Shown here piece by piece: positions 5,313 through 5,324 of a stretch of DNA of 5,324 nt. This DNA is from CAYLLE01 sp964384485 (GTDB lineage Bacteria > Spirochaetota > Spirochaetia > CAYLLE01): assembly GCA_964384485.1 (NCBI GenBank), contig CAYLLE010000180.1, positions 1 through 5,324 on the forward strand, written 5' to 3'. How positions within the stretch are numbered: the stretch's first letter is position 1; every line of letters begins with the position of its first letter. The notes beneath the pieces were generated by a model. The model saw only the letters and a program-made list of their open reading frames with translations, was not told the DNA's origin and searched no databases. Position numbers and translations under genes: made by a program.

Positions 5313-5324
5313 GTTTTATTACAA

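Noticed and set aside
1..5324. Integron cassette array, given mixed small enzyme genes with palindromic spacers
   Set aside because: No integrase was seen, the core-site pattern GTTRRRY does not bound the genes, and gene orientations differ.

Overview
This 5.3 kb bacterial window holds five intact-looking protein genes and one truncated one. The base composition is moderate, AT-rich between genes and closer to balanced within them. It contains a free-standing cobalamin-dependent methionine synthase activation-domain protein, a SPASM-type radical SAM protein and a sialidase-fold protein. That mix would suit an anaerobe such as a spirochaete or clostridium. This is inference from gene style only; nothing in the window fixes the taxon.

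Left part, minus strand: a radical SAM/SPASM protein (108-1226) lies downstream of a RimJ/RimL-like GNAT acetyltransferase (1339-1881). They are separated by 112 nt, and the radical SAM gene has its own ribosome binding site. The bases outside the radical SAM gene (1-107) form a long imperfect hairpin built from two copies of a dispersed repeat. The divergent region 1882-2077 carries the acetyltransferase promoter, a terminator-like hairpin on the plus strand, another repeat copy and a -10 box for the next gene.

Right part, plus strand: an APH/choline-kinase-fold phosphotransferase (2078-2941) is followed by the MetH activation-domain protein (3057-3725), a three-Asp-box sialidase-like protein (3749-4963) and a short ECF sigma region-2-like ORF (5016-5285). 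The middle two are 23 nt apart and probably co-transcribed. The last ends inside another copy of the repeat and lacks sigma region 4. No pathway obviously unites the four products.

The least expected signal is a repeat family with core GTGATCACCGGNAATTGC: two close inverted copies (2013-2034 and 5272-5293, 21 of 22 positions) bracket the whole four-gene plus-strand block, and three more diverged copies lie at the left edge. A second signal is that both divergent genes have a -10 box ending exactly 7 nt before the ATG and no Shine-Dalgarno, which suggests leaderless transcripts. The three intact non-divergent genes have clear Shine-Dalgarno sequences. No transposase, tRNA, rRNA or CRISPR array was seen.
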